In this document: positions 33,740 through 41,882 of the stretch, piece after piece | Layout: each line of letters opens with the position of its first letter | How positions within the stretch are numbered: the first letter of the stretch is position 1 | Source of the DNA: Bradyrhizobium sp. BRP22 | GTDB taxonomy: Bacteria; Pseudomonadota; Alphaproteobacteria; Rhizobiales; Xanthobacteraceae | Assembly (NCBI RefSeq): GCF_020194175.1 | Contig: NZ_JADYVX010000043.1 | Location: 1-61,428, forward strand | DNA length: 61,428 nucleotides | Direction of reading: 5' to 3' | Notes under the pieces: model-generated | What the model saw: only the letters and a program-made list of their open reading frames with translations | What the model was told of the DNA's origin: nothing | Databases searched by the model: none | Made by a program: the position numbers and the translations under genes

Positions 33740-34561
33740 ATGACAAGTGCGGCCGCAAGCATGGCGAGCGGGCTGGTTAGCGGCTTCGACGAGTCGCGGC
33801 GGACGGCGCCGCATGTCACCATCCGCGGGCTTTCCAAACGTTATCCCGATGCAGTCATCTATGATAATTTCGATTTCGATATCCCGCGCGGCAAGCTGAT
33901 TTCCGTGTTCGGACCGAATGGCTGCGGCAAGAGCACGCTGATCAACATGATCGCGGGCCTCGTGCCCGCTGATGCCGGCGAGGTGCTGTTCGACGGCAGG
34001 CCGCTGAGCCGAGTCAAGTTCGGCTACGTGTTCCAGAACTACCGCGAAGCGCTGTTCCCCTGGCTGCCGGCGTTCGACAACATCGCCTATCCCTTGAAGC
34101 TGATGGGCGTGCCGAAGGCGGAGCGGAAGCGGCGCGTCGAGCGGCTGGTGGCGCATCTCGGCGTCAAGATCGATCTTGCGCTTTATCCCTATTATCTCTC
34201 CGGCGGACAGCAGCAGCTGGTCTCGATCATGCGCGCGCTGATCGTCGAGCCGGAGATCCTGTTCCTCGACGAACCCTTCTCCGCGCTCGACTACGAGATG
34301 ACGCTGTTCATGCGGGAGCAGTTGCAGCGCGTGTTCATGGAGACCAGGACGACGACGGTGCTGGTATCGCACGATCTCGAAGAGGCCGTGTATCTCTCCG
34401 ACTATGTCTTGCTGTTGTCGCGCCATCCGGCACGGGTGGTCGAGTTCGTGCCCTATGACGCGCCGCGGCCGCGCACGGACAAGACCCTCACCGAATCCTC
34501 GTTCGTCGCCACCAAGGCGCATTGCCTGAAACTGTTTCAGCAGGAGGTGCGCCGCGGATGA
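33740..34561 (+). CDS. ABC transporter ATP-binding protein, NitT/TauT family
   Basis: A 273-residue ATPase. Walker A GPNGCGKST near residue 58, Q loop near 100 (FGYVFQNYREALFPW), signature LSGGQQQL near 152 and Walker B ILFLDEPFSALD near 172, H loop VLVSHDLEEAV near 209. All catalytic residues are present. It energises uptake with the permease. Its stop overlaps the permease start as ATGA. Confidence 0.95.
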   Translation: MTSAAASMASGLVSGFDESRRTAPHVTIRGLSKRYPDAVIYDNFDFDIPRGKLISVFGPNGCGKSTLINMIAGLVPADAGEVLFDGRPLSRVKFGYVFQNYREALFPWLPAFDNIAYPLKLMGVPKAERKRRVERLVAHLGVKIDLALYPYYLSGGQQQLVSIMRALIVEPEILFLDEPFSALDYEMTLFMREQLQRVFMETRTTTVLVSHDLEEAVYLSDYVLLLSRHPARVVEFVPYDAPRPRTDKTLTESSFVATKAHCLKLFQQEVRRG

Positions 34562-35325
34562 CGGGACGGAAGGAAATCGCGAGAGCGTTGCTGCCGCTGG
34601 TCGGCGTCGTGATCCTGCTCGCCGTCTGGGCGCTGGTGAACGGCCTGAGGCTGGTCGATCCCGTGCTCCTGCCCTCGCCGGCCGCGACGTTCAGGACCCT
34701 GTGGGAAGGCATGGTCGGCGGCAAGCTCGGCGTCGATTTCGTCAGGACGGTGGTGCGGACGATTTCGTCTACCGCGATTGCCGCCGTCATCGCCATTCCG
34801 CTCGGCATCCTGCTCGGCTCCTCGGAAAAGCTCTATCGCTCGGTGGAGTTCCTGATCGACTTCTTCCGTTCGACGCCGGCCTCCGCGATGTTTCCGCTGT
34901 TCCTGGTGCTGTTCGGCGTCGGCGACCGCACCAAGATTTCGGTGGCGGCGTTCGGCGCCGGCCTTGTGATCCTGTTCAACGTCGCCTATGGCGTCATGAA
35001 CGCGCGCAAGACGCGCCTGCTTGCCGCGAAGGTGATGGGCGCCTCGCGGACGCGCGTGCTGTTCGACGTGATGCTGCTGGAATCGCTGCCGCAGACCTTT
35101 GTCGGCTTGCGCAACGGCGTATCGCTCGCGCTCGTCATCATCGTGGTCGCCGAGATGTTCATCGGCTCGACCGACGGGCTTGGCCAGCGCGTGTTCGAGG
35201 CGCAGCAACTGTTCGACATGCCCGGCATGTATGCCGCGATCTTTGCCGCCGGCGCCCTCGGCTATGCGCTCAACCTCCTGTTCCTGCTGATCGAACGCCG
35301 CTTCGTGCACTGGGCCGGCCGCTAG
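34558..35325 (+). CDS. ABC transporter permease, NitT/TauT family
   Basis: A 255-residue inner-membrane permease with about six helices and the cytoplasmic EAA loop (KVMGASRTRVLFDVMLLESLP near 160-180), which contacts the ATPase. ATG 34558 overlaps the ATPase stop by four bases; an internal ATG further in is not needed. It ends the operon; poxB follows after 160 bp. Confidence 0.94.
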   Translation: MTGRKEIARALLPLVGVVILLAVWALVNGLRLVDPVLLPSPAATFRTLWEGMVGGKLGVDFVRTVVRTISSTAIAAVIAIPLGILLGSSEKLYRSVEFLIDFFRSTPASAMFPLFLVLFGVGDRTKISVAAFGAGLVILFNVAYGVMNARKTRLLAAKVMGASRTRVLFDVMLLESLPQTFVGLRNGVSLALVIIVVAEMFIGSTDGLGQRVFEAQQLFDMPGMYAAIFAAGALGYALNLLFLLIERRFVHWAGR

Positions 35326-35485
35326 AACCGAGTCCCTGCGGCCGCAATGCGGGACCGTGCGAACCGGAAATATTGAGGTCACCAGGCCGTGAGTGGTCCT
35401 CGCCTCGCGCGTGCCAGATGGCCTATGCTCACCGCGCTACCGTCCGCATGCTCCGATCGAAAACCCCATCCCCAGGGAGAACCTC

Positions 35486-37213
35486 ATGGCCCGCACCGTT
35501 GCCGACCAGATGGTCGAGACCTTTGCCGCAGCCGGCGTGAAGCGCATCTACGGCATTGTCGGCGATAGCTTGAACGGTTTCACCGACGCGCTGCGCCGCC
35601 ATGGCGGCATCGCGTGGCTGCATGTGCGCCACGAGGAAGTTGCGGCTTTCGCCGCCGGCGCCGAAGCGCACATCACGGGTGAACTCGCGGTCTGCGCCGG
35701 AAGCTGCGGCCCCGGCAATCTGCATCTGATCAATGGCCTGTTCGACTGCCATCGGTCGCGCGTGCCGGTGGTGGCCATCGCGGCGCATATCCCTTCGCCC
35801 GAGATCGGCTCCGGCTTTTTCCAGGAAACGCATCCGGAGCATCTGTTCCGCGAATGTTCGAGCTACTGCGAACTGGTGTCGGGGGCCGAGCAGATGCCGC
35901 GTGCGCTCGAGATCGCGGTGCGGCGCGCGATCGCCGAAAGGTGCGTCAGCGTCATCGTGATTCCCGGCGACATCGCGCTCAAGCCCGCCACCGGCACTGC
36001 CGCCTCGACATCGACGGGGCTGGTGCTGTCGCAGCCGGCAGTGGCGCCGTCAGATGCCGCGCTCAAGCAACTCGCCGATCTCCTCAATCAGTCGGAGCGC
36101 GTCACGCTGCTCTGCGGCAGCGGCTGCGCCGGCGCGCATGACGAATTGATGCAGCTTGCGGAAGCGCTGAAATCACCTGTTGTCCACGCCATGCGCGGCA
36201 AGGAGCATGTCGAGTGGAACAATCCCTATGACGTCGGCATGACCGGCCTGATCGGCTTTTCCTCCGGCTATCACGCCATGGAAAACTGCGACACGCTGCT
36301 GATGCTCGGCACCGACTTTCCCTATCGGCAATTCTATCCGAAGGGCGCACGGATCGCGCAGGTCGATGTCAGGCCCGAGGCGATCGGCAGGCGCGTGCCC
36401 GTCGAGCTCGGCGTCCTCGGACAGGTCGGCCCGACCTTGCGCGCGCTGTTGCCGCGATTGACCGCCAAGGACGATCGTCGTTTCCTCGACGGTGCCCGCA
36501 AACATTATGCCGAAGCGCGCCGCGGTCTCGACGAGCTCGCCTCCGGCCGCAAGGGCGGCCCGCTGCATCCGCAGCAGATCGCGCATGTCGCGAGCCAGCT
36601 CGCCAGCGAGGACGCGATCTTCACCTGCGACGTCGGCCTGCCGACGGTGTGGGCGGCGCGCTATCTCGCCATGAACGGAAAGCGGCGCCTGATCGGCTCG
36701 TTCTGGCACGGCTCGATGGCCAACGCGATGGCGCAGGCGATCGGCGCCCAGGCGGCCGCGCCGGGACGCCAGGTCATCTCGCTCTCGGGCGACGGCGGTT
36801 TCACGATGCTGATGGGCGATCTGTTGAGCCTTTCGCAGCTCAAGCTGCCGGTGAAGGTGATCGTATTCAACAATGGCGCGCTCGGCTTCATTGAGCTCGA
36901 ACAGAAATCCTCCGGCTTCCTCGATACCGGTACCGAGCTGAAGAACCCGAACTTTGCCGCGATGGCGGAAGCCATCGGCATCAAGGGCATCCGCATCGAG
37001 GATCCGGCCGACGTCGAGAGCAAGCTTGCTGAGGCCTTGGCGCATCCCGGCCCCGTCGTGATCGACGCCGTCGTCAATCGCATGGAACTCGCGATGCCGC
37101 CCAAGGTGACCACCGAAATGGCCAAGGGCTTCACGCTCTACATGGTGCAGGCGGTGCTGAACGGCCGCGGCGACGAGATCGTCACGCTGGCGCGGACCAA
37201 TCTATTGCGCTGA
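35486..37213 (+). CDS. poxB: Pyruvate dehydrogenase (quinone), PoxB-like ThDP enzyme
   Basis: A 575-residue thiamine-diphosphate enzyme, the length of E. coli PoxB (572). HVRHEEVAAFAAGAEA near residue 46-61 includes the catalytic Glu, HIPSPEIGSGFFQETHPEHL near 112-131 is typical of PoxB, and the ThDP motif GDGGFTMLMGDLLSL starts near 437 and ends with a NNGALGF segment. The enzyme oxidises pyruvate to acetate and CO2 and passes electrons through FAD to ubiquinone at the inner membrane. GGGAGA precedes ATG 35486, which is chosen over an in-frame ATG at 35393. Other ThDP oxidases share these motifs, but the family fit is strong. Confidence 0.92.
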   Translation: MARTVADQMVETFAAAGVKRIYGIVGDSLNGFTDALRRHGGIAWLHVRHEEVAAFAAGAEAHITGELAVCAGSCGPGNLHLINGLFDCHRSRVPVVAIAAHIPSPEIGSGFFQETHPEHLFRECSSYCELVSGAEQMPRALEIAVRRAIAERCVSVIVIPGDIALKPATGTAASTSTGLVLSQPAVAPSDAALKQLADLLNQSERVTLLCGSGCAGAHDELMQLAEALKSPVVHAMRGKEHVEWNNPYDVGMTGLIGFSSGYHAMENCDTLLMLGTDFPYRQFYPKGARIAQVDVRPEAIGRRVPVELGVLGQVGPTLRALLPRLTAKDDRRFLDGARKHYAEARRGLDELASGRKGGPLHPQQIAHVASQLASEDAIFTCDVGLPTVWAARYLAMNGKRRLIGSFWHGSMANAMAQAIGAQAAAPGRQVISLSGDGGFTMLMGDLLSLSQLKLPVKVIVFNNGALGFIELEQKSSGFLDTGTELKNPNFAAMAEAIGIKGIRIEDPADVESKLAEALAHPGPVVIDAVVNRMELAMPPKVTTEMAKGFTLYMVQAVLNGRGDEIVTLARTNLLR

Positions 37214-37254
37214 CGAGTTCAGGTCGAACTGCAACCACGACGCACGGTGCGACT

Positions 37255-37378
37255 CCCTCTCCCGCTTGCGAGAGAGGGCTGGGGTGAGGGTGTCATTGGG
37301 GACTCTCCCGAGTGGAGGGAGCCCTTACCCGGCGCTTTCGCGCCGACCTCTCCCGCAAGCGGGAGAGGTGAAGTCAAC
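37255..37378. repeat. REP-like cluster, family B
   Basis: Several hairpins lie head to tail: cctctcccgc ttgcgagagagg, gggactctcccgagtggaggg and a perfect acctctcccgc aagcgggagaggt. They fill the gap between the convergent poxB and ilvA genes (37214-37382) and probably form the two-way transcript end. Confidence 0.7.
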
Positions 37379-37382
37379 GCGC

Positions 37383-38594
37383 CTACGTGCAGCGCGCGGA
37401 GAATCCCGATGCGGCGAGCTTAGCCAGCACATCGTCCAGATGTGCGCGGTCGCGGGTTTCGATCACGAGCTCGAGCAGCGTTGCCTTGGCCGGCAGCGCC
37501 GAGAACGTTCGCTGGTGCGAGACTTCGATGATGTTCGCTCCGGCCTCGGCAAGGAGCGCCGAAACGGCGGCGAGCTGCCCGGGCCGATCGACGATATCGA
37601 GCGTGAGCTGCGTCAGCCGTCCTTCGCGCGCGAGCTCGCGCGTCAGCACCGAGGCGATCAGGCGCGTGTCGATGTTGCCGCCGGTCAGGACCAGGCCGAC
37701 CTTCTGCCCCGCGAAGTGCTGCGGCGCAGCCAACACCGCCGCAAGCCCCACTGCACCGGCTCCCTCGACGACCGTCTTTTCGATTCCGATCAGCATCGCC
37801 ACCGCACGCTCGATCTGATCTTCCGTGACCAGCAGGATATCATCAACCAGTTCGCGCACGATCCTGGTCGTGATCTGGCCCGGCGCCTTGACCGCAATGC
37901 CCTCGGCAAGCGTGTCGCCGCGCATCGGCAAATGTTCGTTCCTGACGGCATTGTACATCGACGGGTAGAGCTGCGCCTGCACCCCGATGATCTTCAGACC
38001 GGGTTTAAGCGATTTGGCCGCTATCGCGATGCCCGAGATCAGCCCACCGCCGCCGATCGGCACGACGAGCACGTCAAGATCCGGTACGGAGGCGAGCATC
38101 TCCAACGCAATCGTGCCCTGGCCTGCCATGATCAGCGGATCGTCATAGGGATGGACAAACGTCATGCCGCTGGCCTCGCAATGTTTGCGAGCAAATTGCG
38201 CGGCGTCCTCCAATGTCGTCCCGGAAATGATGACTTCGGCGCCGTGACGCCGCGTGTTCTCGATCTTCACCATCGGCGTGCCGATCGGCATCACGATCGT
38301 GGTGGGAACCCCGAGCCGCGTGGCATGGTAGGCGACGCCCTGCGCATGATTGCCGGCCGACATCGCGATCACGCCGCGTTGCCGCTCCTCGGGCGACAAC
38401 GCCTGCAGCCGGTTCAACGCCCCGCGTTCCTTGAAGGAGGACGTGAACTGCAGGTTCTCGAATTTGAGCCAGATGTCGCAGCCGCAGATCTCGCTCAGCG
38501 TCCGGCTCTGGTTGCAGGGGGTGATGCTGACCGCGTCGCGGATGGTAGCGGCGGCCGCCCTGATATCGGCCAGGGTGATCGGAAGTTTTGTCAA
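37383..38594 (-). CDS. ilvA: Threonine ammonia-lyase
   Basis: A 403-residue fold-type II PLP enzyme that converts L-threonine to 2-oxobutyrate, the first step toward isoleucine. TSSFKERGAL holds the PLP Lys near residue 55, SAGNHAQGVAYHATRLG lies near 84, and the glycine-rich loop VVPIGGGGLISG near 178-189. A C-terminal ACT domain (about 325-403, LTLDIVDRPGQLAAVSALL) is the single-ACT form typical of the shorter, catabolic-like or biosynthetic enzymes. TTG 38594 is preferred as start because GAGG lies five bases upstream; the frame is open to 38789 but that part is not homologous. Divergent from the DUF1697 gene. Confidence 0.93.
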   Translation of the reverse strand: MTKLPITLADIRAAAATIRDAVSITPCNQSRTLSEICGCDIWLKFENLQFTSSFKERGALNRLQALSPEERQRGVIAMSAGNHAQGVAYHATRLGVPTTIVMPIGTPMVKIENTRRHGAEVIISGTTLEDAAQFARKHCEASGMTFVHPYDDPLIMAGQGTIALEMLASVPDLDVLVVPIGGGGLISGIAIAAKSLKPGLKIIGVQAQLYPSMYNAVRNEHLPMRGDTLAEGIAVKAPGQITTRIVRELVDDILLVTEDQIERAVAMLIGIEKTVVEGAGAVGLAAVLAAPQHFAGQKVGLVLTGGNIDTRLIASVLTRELAREGRLTQLTLDIVDRPGQLAAVSALLAEAGANIIEVSHQRTFSALPAKATLLELVIETRDRAHLDDVLAKLAASGFSARCT

Positions 38595-38678
38595 GGTGAC
38601 CTCGGTTTCGCCGGTAGCCCGTCTTGTAACGCCTGTGGCATGCTCACAGCCTGGTTTCACTCGTGGATACGGTCTGGA

Positions 38679-39191
38679 ATGCCAACCTATATCGCCCTGC
38701 TGCGTGCCGTGAATGTAGGCGGCACCGGCAAGCTGCCAATGACCGAACTGAAGGCCATGTGCGTCGCCGAAGGTTTTGCGAGCGTACAAACCTATATCGC
38801 CAGCGGCAATGTGGTGTTTGACAGCAAATTGTCCGCCGCGAAGGTCAAGGCGGCGCTGGAGAAGCGGCTGCAGGCCTATGCGGGCAAGCCGGTCGGCGTC
38901 GTGATCAGGACTGCGGAGGAGATGGCCGCAGTGCTGAAGGCCAATCCATTCCCCAAGGCCCCGCCGAACTGGACGGTTGCGGTCTTCCTCGACGAAGCGC
39001 CGCCTGCCGATGCGCTTGCGGCGATCAAGGGACGGCAGGACGAAGAGGTGCGCCTCGGCAGGCGTGAGATCTACGTTGCCTATGGCTCAGGCATGGGCCG
39101 CTCGAAGCTGAAGATACCGGCGGCGGCAAACGGCACCGCGCGGAACATCAACACGATCGCCAAGCTCGTGGAGCTCGCGTCAGACAGCTAG
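38679..39191 (+). CDS. DUF1697 domain protein
   Basis: A 170-residue protein of the DUF1697 family. The start MPTYIALLRAVNVGGTGKLP is the hallmark, followed by GFASVQTYIASGNVVFDS and the late segment YGSGMGRSKLKIP plus TARNINTIAKL. The family is widespread and its structures show a ferredoxin-like fold, but the biochemical function is not known. Its promoter lies in the 84 bp shared with the divergent ilvA. The TAG stop is part of a family F repeat. Confidence 0.9.
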   Translation: MPTYIALLRAVNVGGTGKLPMTELKAMCVAEGFASVQTYIASGNVVFDSKLSAAKVKAALEKRLQAYAGKPVGVVIRTAEEMAAVLKANPFPKAPPNWTVAVFLDEAPPADALAAIKGRQDEEVRLGRREIYVAYGSGMGRSKLKIPAAANGTARNINTIAKLVELASDS

Positions 39192-39250
39192 AGCGTTTTC
39201 GAGCGAAGTGGCGACCGGTTCGCGTGAAGAAAACGCGTCAAAATAAGCAT
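39189..39250. repeat. Intergenic repeat, family F, inverted partial copy
   Basis: ctagagcgttttcgagcgaag followed by ggttcgcgtgaag and aaaacgcgtcaaaa is the reverse complement, with minor changes, of about 10794-10853. It overlaps the stop of the DUF1697 gene. Confidence 0.7.
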
Positions 39251-39260
39251 CTGGTCCGGC

Positions 39261-39419
39261 TCAGGCGTCCTGCAGCGCGGCCTTTGCATCCTCATGCGGC
39301 TTGACGGGCTCGGCCCGCTCGACCGCGTCGCAGCTCTCGCAAAGCAGGACGGTTCGGAAATGCTTGTCCAGCGCGACGGTCCGTTGCCGCCCGCATTGGC
39401 AGCGCATCTGCTTGTCCAT
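39261..39419 (-). CDS. Short cysteine-containing protein (52 aa), zinc-ribbon-like
   Basis: A minus-strand frame from ATG 39419 to TGA 39261 encodes 52 residues: MDKQMRCQCGRQRTVALDKH, then FRTVLLCESCDAVERAEPVK and an acidic tail. The CxC ... CxxC spacing (residues 7, 9, 28, 31) can bind one zinc, as in small zinc-ribbon proteins. Codon use is like the neighbours, with strong GC third positions. No clear ribosome-binding site is seen. I infer a real gene from the motif and frame; no function can be given. Confidence 0.6.
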   Translation of the reverse strand: MDKQMRCQCGRQRTVALDKHFRTVLLCESCDAVERAEPVKPHEDAKAALQDA

Positions 39420-39580
39420 GGGATGATCCCGGTTGTATTTGATTCGCGGGAAGTCGGTTCGCCTAGCTAGCCGCCAAGGGTTAACCTAGTGTGACGATGA
39501 AGATGCAAATCCAGCCGTCTTCCCGCAACGCCGTTCGCGCCATTCGAAGCGATCTGGGCACGGGCGGCGTTCAGCCGAGC

Positions 39581-40303
39581 TCAGAGGCTCGGCACCTCCT
39601 CCAGCGCGACCGGCTGCAGGCCGCCGAAGCGGCGTTCGCGGCGGTGGAACGAGGCAAGCGCCTCGGCGAGATCGTCCACCTCGAATTCCGGCCACATCCG
39701 GTCGGTGAAGTGCAGCTCGGCATAGGCGCCCTCCCACAACAGGAAATCGGACAGCCGCTTCTCGCCGCTGGTACGGATGATGAGATCGACGTCGCGCAGA
39801 TTCTGCTCGCCGGTGACGAGCTCGGAGAAGGCCTCGCGCGTGAGCTTGCCAAAACCGGCGACCCGCGTCGCGGCGTTGAGGATGGCGTCGCGCGCGGAAT
39901 AATCGATCGCGATACGCAGATGGAGAGCGTCGCCATCAGCCGTCGCTGCTTCCGCGCGGGCGATCGCAGCCGCAATGCCGTTGGGCAGGCGGTCGCGCCG
40001 GCCGATCACGGTGAGGCGGACGCCGTTGCGCACCAGCGCCTGGATCTCATTGGCGAGATAGAAGCGCAACAGGCCCATCAATGCGGCGACTTCGGCCTTC
40101 GGCCTGCGCCAATTGTCGCTGGAGAAAGCATAGAGCGTCAGCGTACCAATCCTCTGCGAGGGCGCCGCCTCGACGATGCGGCGGATCGCTTCGACGCCGG
40201 CCTCATGGCCGCGCAGCCGCGACAGCCCCCTCCGCGTCGCCCATCTTCCATTGCCGTCCATGATGATGCCGACGTGCAGCTTCGAGGCGAGATCACTTTG
40301 CAT
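39581..40303 (-). CDS. uppS: Cis-prenyltransferase, undecaprenyl diphosphate synthase-like
   Basis: A 240-residue cis-isoprenyl transferase. MDGNGRWA (about 15-22) with the catalytic Asp, TLYAFSSDNWRRP near 55-68, RIAIDYSARDAI near 134 and IIRTSGEKRLSDFLLWEGAY near 178-197 are intact, so it should condense isopentenyl units onto farnesyl diphosphate to give the lipid carrier for peptidoglycan and polysaccharides. GGAGA is seven bases before ATG 40303; an ATG at 40339 overlaps the upstream stop but lacks such a site. It is not in the usual frr-cdsA-dxr context, so it may be a second copy of different chain length. Confidence 0.85.
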   Translation of the reverse strand: MQSDLASKLHVGIIMDGNGRWATRRGLSRLRGHEAGVEAIRRIVEAAPSQRIGTLTLYAFSSDNWRRPKAEVAALMGLLRFYLANEIQALVRNGVRLTVIGRRDRLPNGIAAAIARAEAATADGDALHLRIAIDYSARDAILNAATRVAGFGKLTREAFSELVTGEQNLRDVDLIIRTSGEKRLSDFLLWEGAYAELHFTDRMWPEFEVDDLAEALASFHRRERRFGGLQPVALEEVPSL

Positions 40304-40335
40304 TACAAAGTCTCCGATCAAAAAAGGGGACGTGA

Positions 40336-40716
40336 TCATGCCGGCAGGATGCCGAGCCGGGAAGGCGCGGCGCCCTCCTTGCCCGCGGCTTTGGCGGCGT
40401 CGCGCACCAGCCGTTCCAGCACGGCCAGATAATCGAGGAAGCGGCGGCGGCCCGCCTTGGTGAGGCGGCAGGTGGTGTGCGGACGGTTGCCCTCATAGCC
40501 CTTGGTGACTTCGACCAGCCCGGCTTCCTGCAGCACCTGCAGATGACGGCTGAGATTGCCGTCGGTCAGTCCGCAAAGCTGCTTGAGATCGGCGAATGCC
40601 AGCCCCTTCGGATGCGCCATCAGCGAGGTCATCAGCCCGAGCCGCGCCTTCTCGTGGATCACACGGTCGAGGCCGTCATAGGAGAACGGCGCGTTGTTGA
40701 CGTCAGTCTTCGGCAT
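40336..40716 (-). CDS. Winged-helix transcriptional regulator
   Basis: A 126-residue DNA-binding protein with a winged helix from about 15 to 95: RLGLMTSLMAHPKGLAFADL, CGLTDGNLSRHLQVLQEAGL (recognition helix) and the wing TKGYEGNRPHTTCRLTKAG. It resembles the ArsR/MarR-like small regulators annotated as winged helix DNA-binding proteins in proteobacteria. No metal-binding Cys pair is present. Its start overlaps the membrane-protein gene by 14 bases, and the prenyltransferase gene follows, so it probably autoregulates this three-gene operon. Confidence 0.88.
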   Translation of the reverse strand: MPKTDVNNAPFSYDGLDRVIHEKARLGLMTSLMAHPKGLAFADLKQLCGLTDGNLSRHLQVLQEAGLVEVTKGYEGNRPHTTCRLTKAGRRRFLDYLAVLERLVRDAAKAAGKEGAAPSRLGILPA

Positions 40717-41320
40717 CGTTTTCTCCGGATGCTAAATACAACAGGGCAGCCATCAACACCTGGCCAACGACGAAGGGCAGGCCCATGGTCCATGGCGACA
40801 ATGCGTGGCTCTGGCTCGCGAGCACCAGCACCGCAAAACCCGAAAGGAAATACCAGGCGCCGGCAAAGGCGATGCTGCGCGGCAGCAAGCGGACGGAGGC
40901 GAACACGCCGAGGCTCACCAGCACCTGCCACAGGCCAGGCAGCATCCACAGCGTTTCGGGCGCGAACTTCCACAACAGGATCGCGAGCAATACGCCGGCG
41001 ACGCTCACGGGCAGGAACTGCTCGACCGCCTGCTGGATCATGGCGTCGGCCAGCCCGGAATGATGCCGGCGCGAGCGCGCCCGCATCTCGGTCCAGATCA
41101 GGGCGGCGGAAAGCAGTGCGGCGACGGTCCAGCCACCAAAGAAGGTCAGCGGGTTCGCGGTCGGATTGTCGAGCCAGAGGAACTGCAGGATCGCGGTCAG
41201 CAGCGCGACGCCGCCAGTGGCGGCCACGGTCGCCGGACCGTAACCGCGGAACGCCGTGCCGGCCGCAATCTGGCTGCGGATGGCGAGAATATCGGCCAGG
41301 GCCTTGTCGAGATCGCGCAT
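40703..41320 (-). CDS. Multi-span membrane protein, function unknown
   Basis: A 205-residue integral membrane protein with five or six hydrophobic helices (about 33-52, 58-77, 104-120, 128-144, 147-165 and 174-192) and a basic loop RARSRRHHSG near 85. The N-terminus (MRDLDKALADILAIRSQIAA) is an amphipathic helix. Paired with a small winged-helix regulator gene it resembles recurring two-gene units in alpha- and gammaproteobacteria, but I cannot assign a function. First gene of the operon that ends with the prenyltransferase. The gap 41321-41443 holds the promoter. Confidence 0.8.
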   Translation of the reverse strand: MRDLDKALADILAIRSQIAAGTAFRGYGPATVAATGGVALLTAILQFLWLDNPTANPLTFFGGWTVAALLSAALIWTEMRARSRRHHSGLADAMIQQAVEQFLPVSVAGVLLAILLWKFAPETLWMLPGLWQVLVSLGVFASVRLLPRSIAFAGAWYFLSGFAVLVLASQSHALSPWTMGLPFVVGQVLMAALLYLASGENDAED

Positions 41321-41443
41321 CGGTTGTCCGAACTTTGCATTGCAAAGTATAGCGGGTCACGACGCGGCCGCAAGTCGGCCAGTGGCCGACCGGCGATCAC
41401 TTCGGCTCTCTTCGCGGAAACAGTTTGTGTAGCGCCGCTGCCG

Positions 41444-41803
41444 CTAGACCTTCACCAGGCTCGCAAATCCGCCATAGATCATGCGCTTGCCGTCGAAGGG
41501 CATCGACTGGCCGTTCGCCATCGATTTGAGACGCTCATCCGCCATCACCTTGGCGTTGATCTTGTCGCGTTGGGCGCGCGATTTGTAGGTGATCCAGGCG
41601 AACACCACGGTTTCGCCCGCCTTCAGTTTGACGCTCTGCGGGAACGAGGTGAGCTTGCCCGGCTTGACGTCCTCGGCGACCCATTCGCGATAATCCAGCG
41701 CACCATATTCGCGCCAGATCTTGCCGCACTTCCGCGACAGGCGGGCATAGGCGGCAAGATTCTTCTTCGGGACGGCGACGATGAAGCCATCGACATAGGC
41801 CAT
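41444..41803 (-). CDS. DUF1428 family protein
   Basis: A 119-residue alpha/beta-barrel-like protein of the DUF1428 (YbaA-type) family. The start MAYVDGFIVAVPKKNLAAYA, followed by WREYGALDYREWVAED and the end MPFDGKRMIYGGFASLV, is diagnostic. Function unknown; structures are dimeric ferredoxin-like. AGGAA is six bases before ATG 41803. It is the last gene of a cluster with DUF899, SRPBCC and ArsR-type genes. Confidence 0.93.
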   Translation of the reverse strand: MAYVDGFIVAVPKKNLAAYARLSRKCGKIWREYGALDYREWVAEDVKPGKLTSFPQSVKLKAGETVVFAWITYKSRAQRDKINAKVMADERLKSMANGQSMPFDGKRMIYGGFASLVKV

Positions 41804-41882
41804 AGGCGGTTCCTGTTGTTTATCATGTACACGCACCGTCGTTCCGGGACACGGGTGAACACGAAATAACGGCGCTTGCTTC

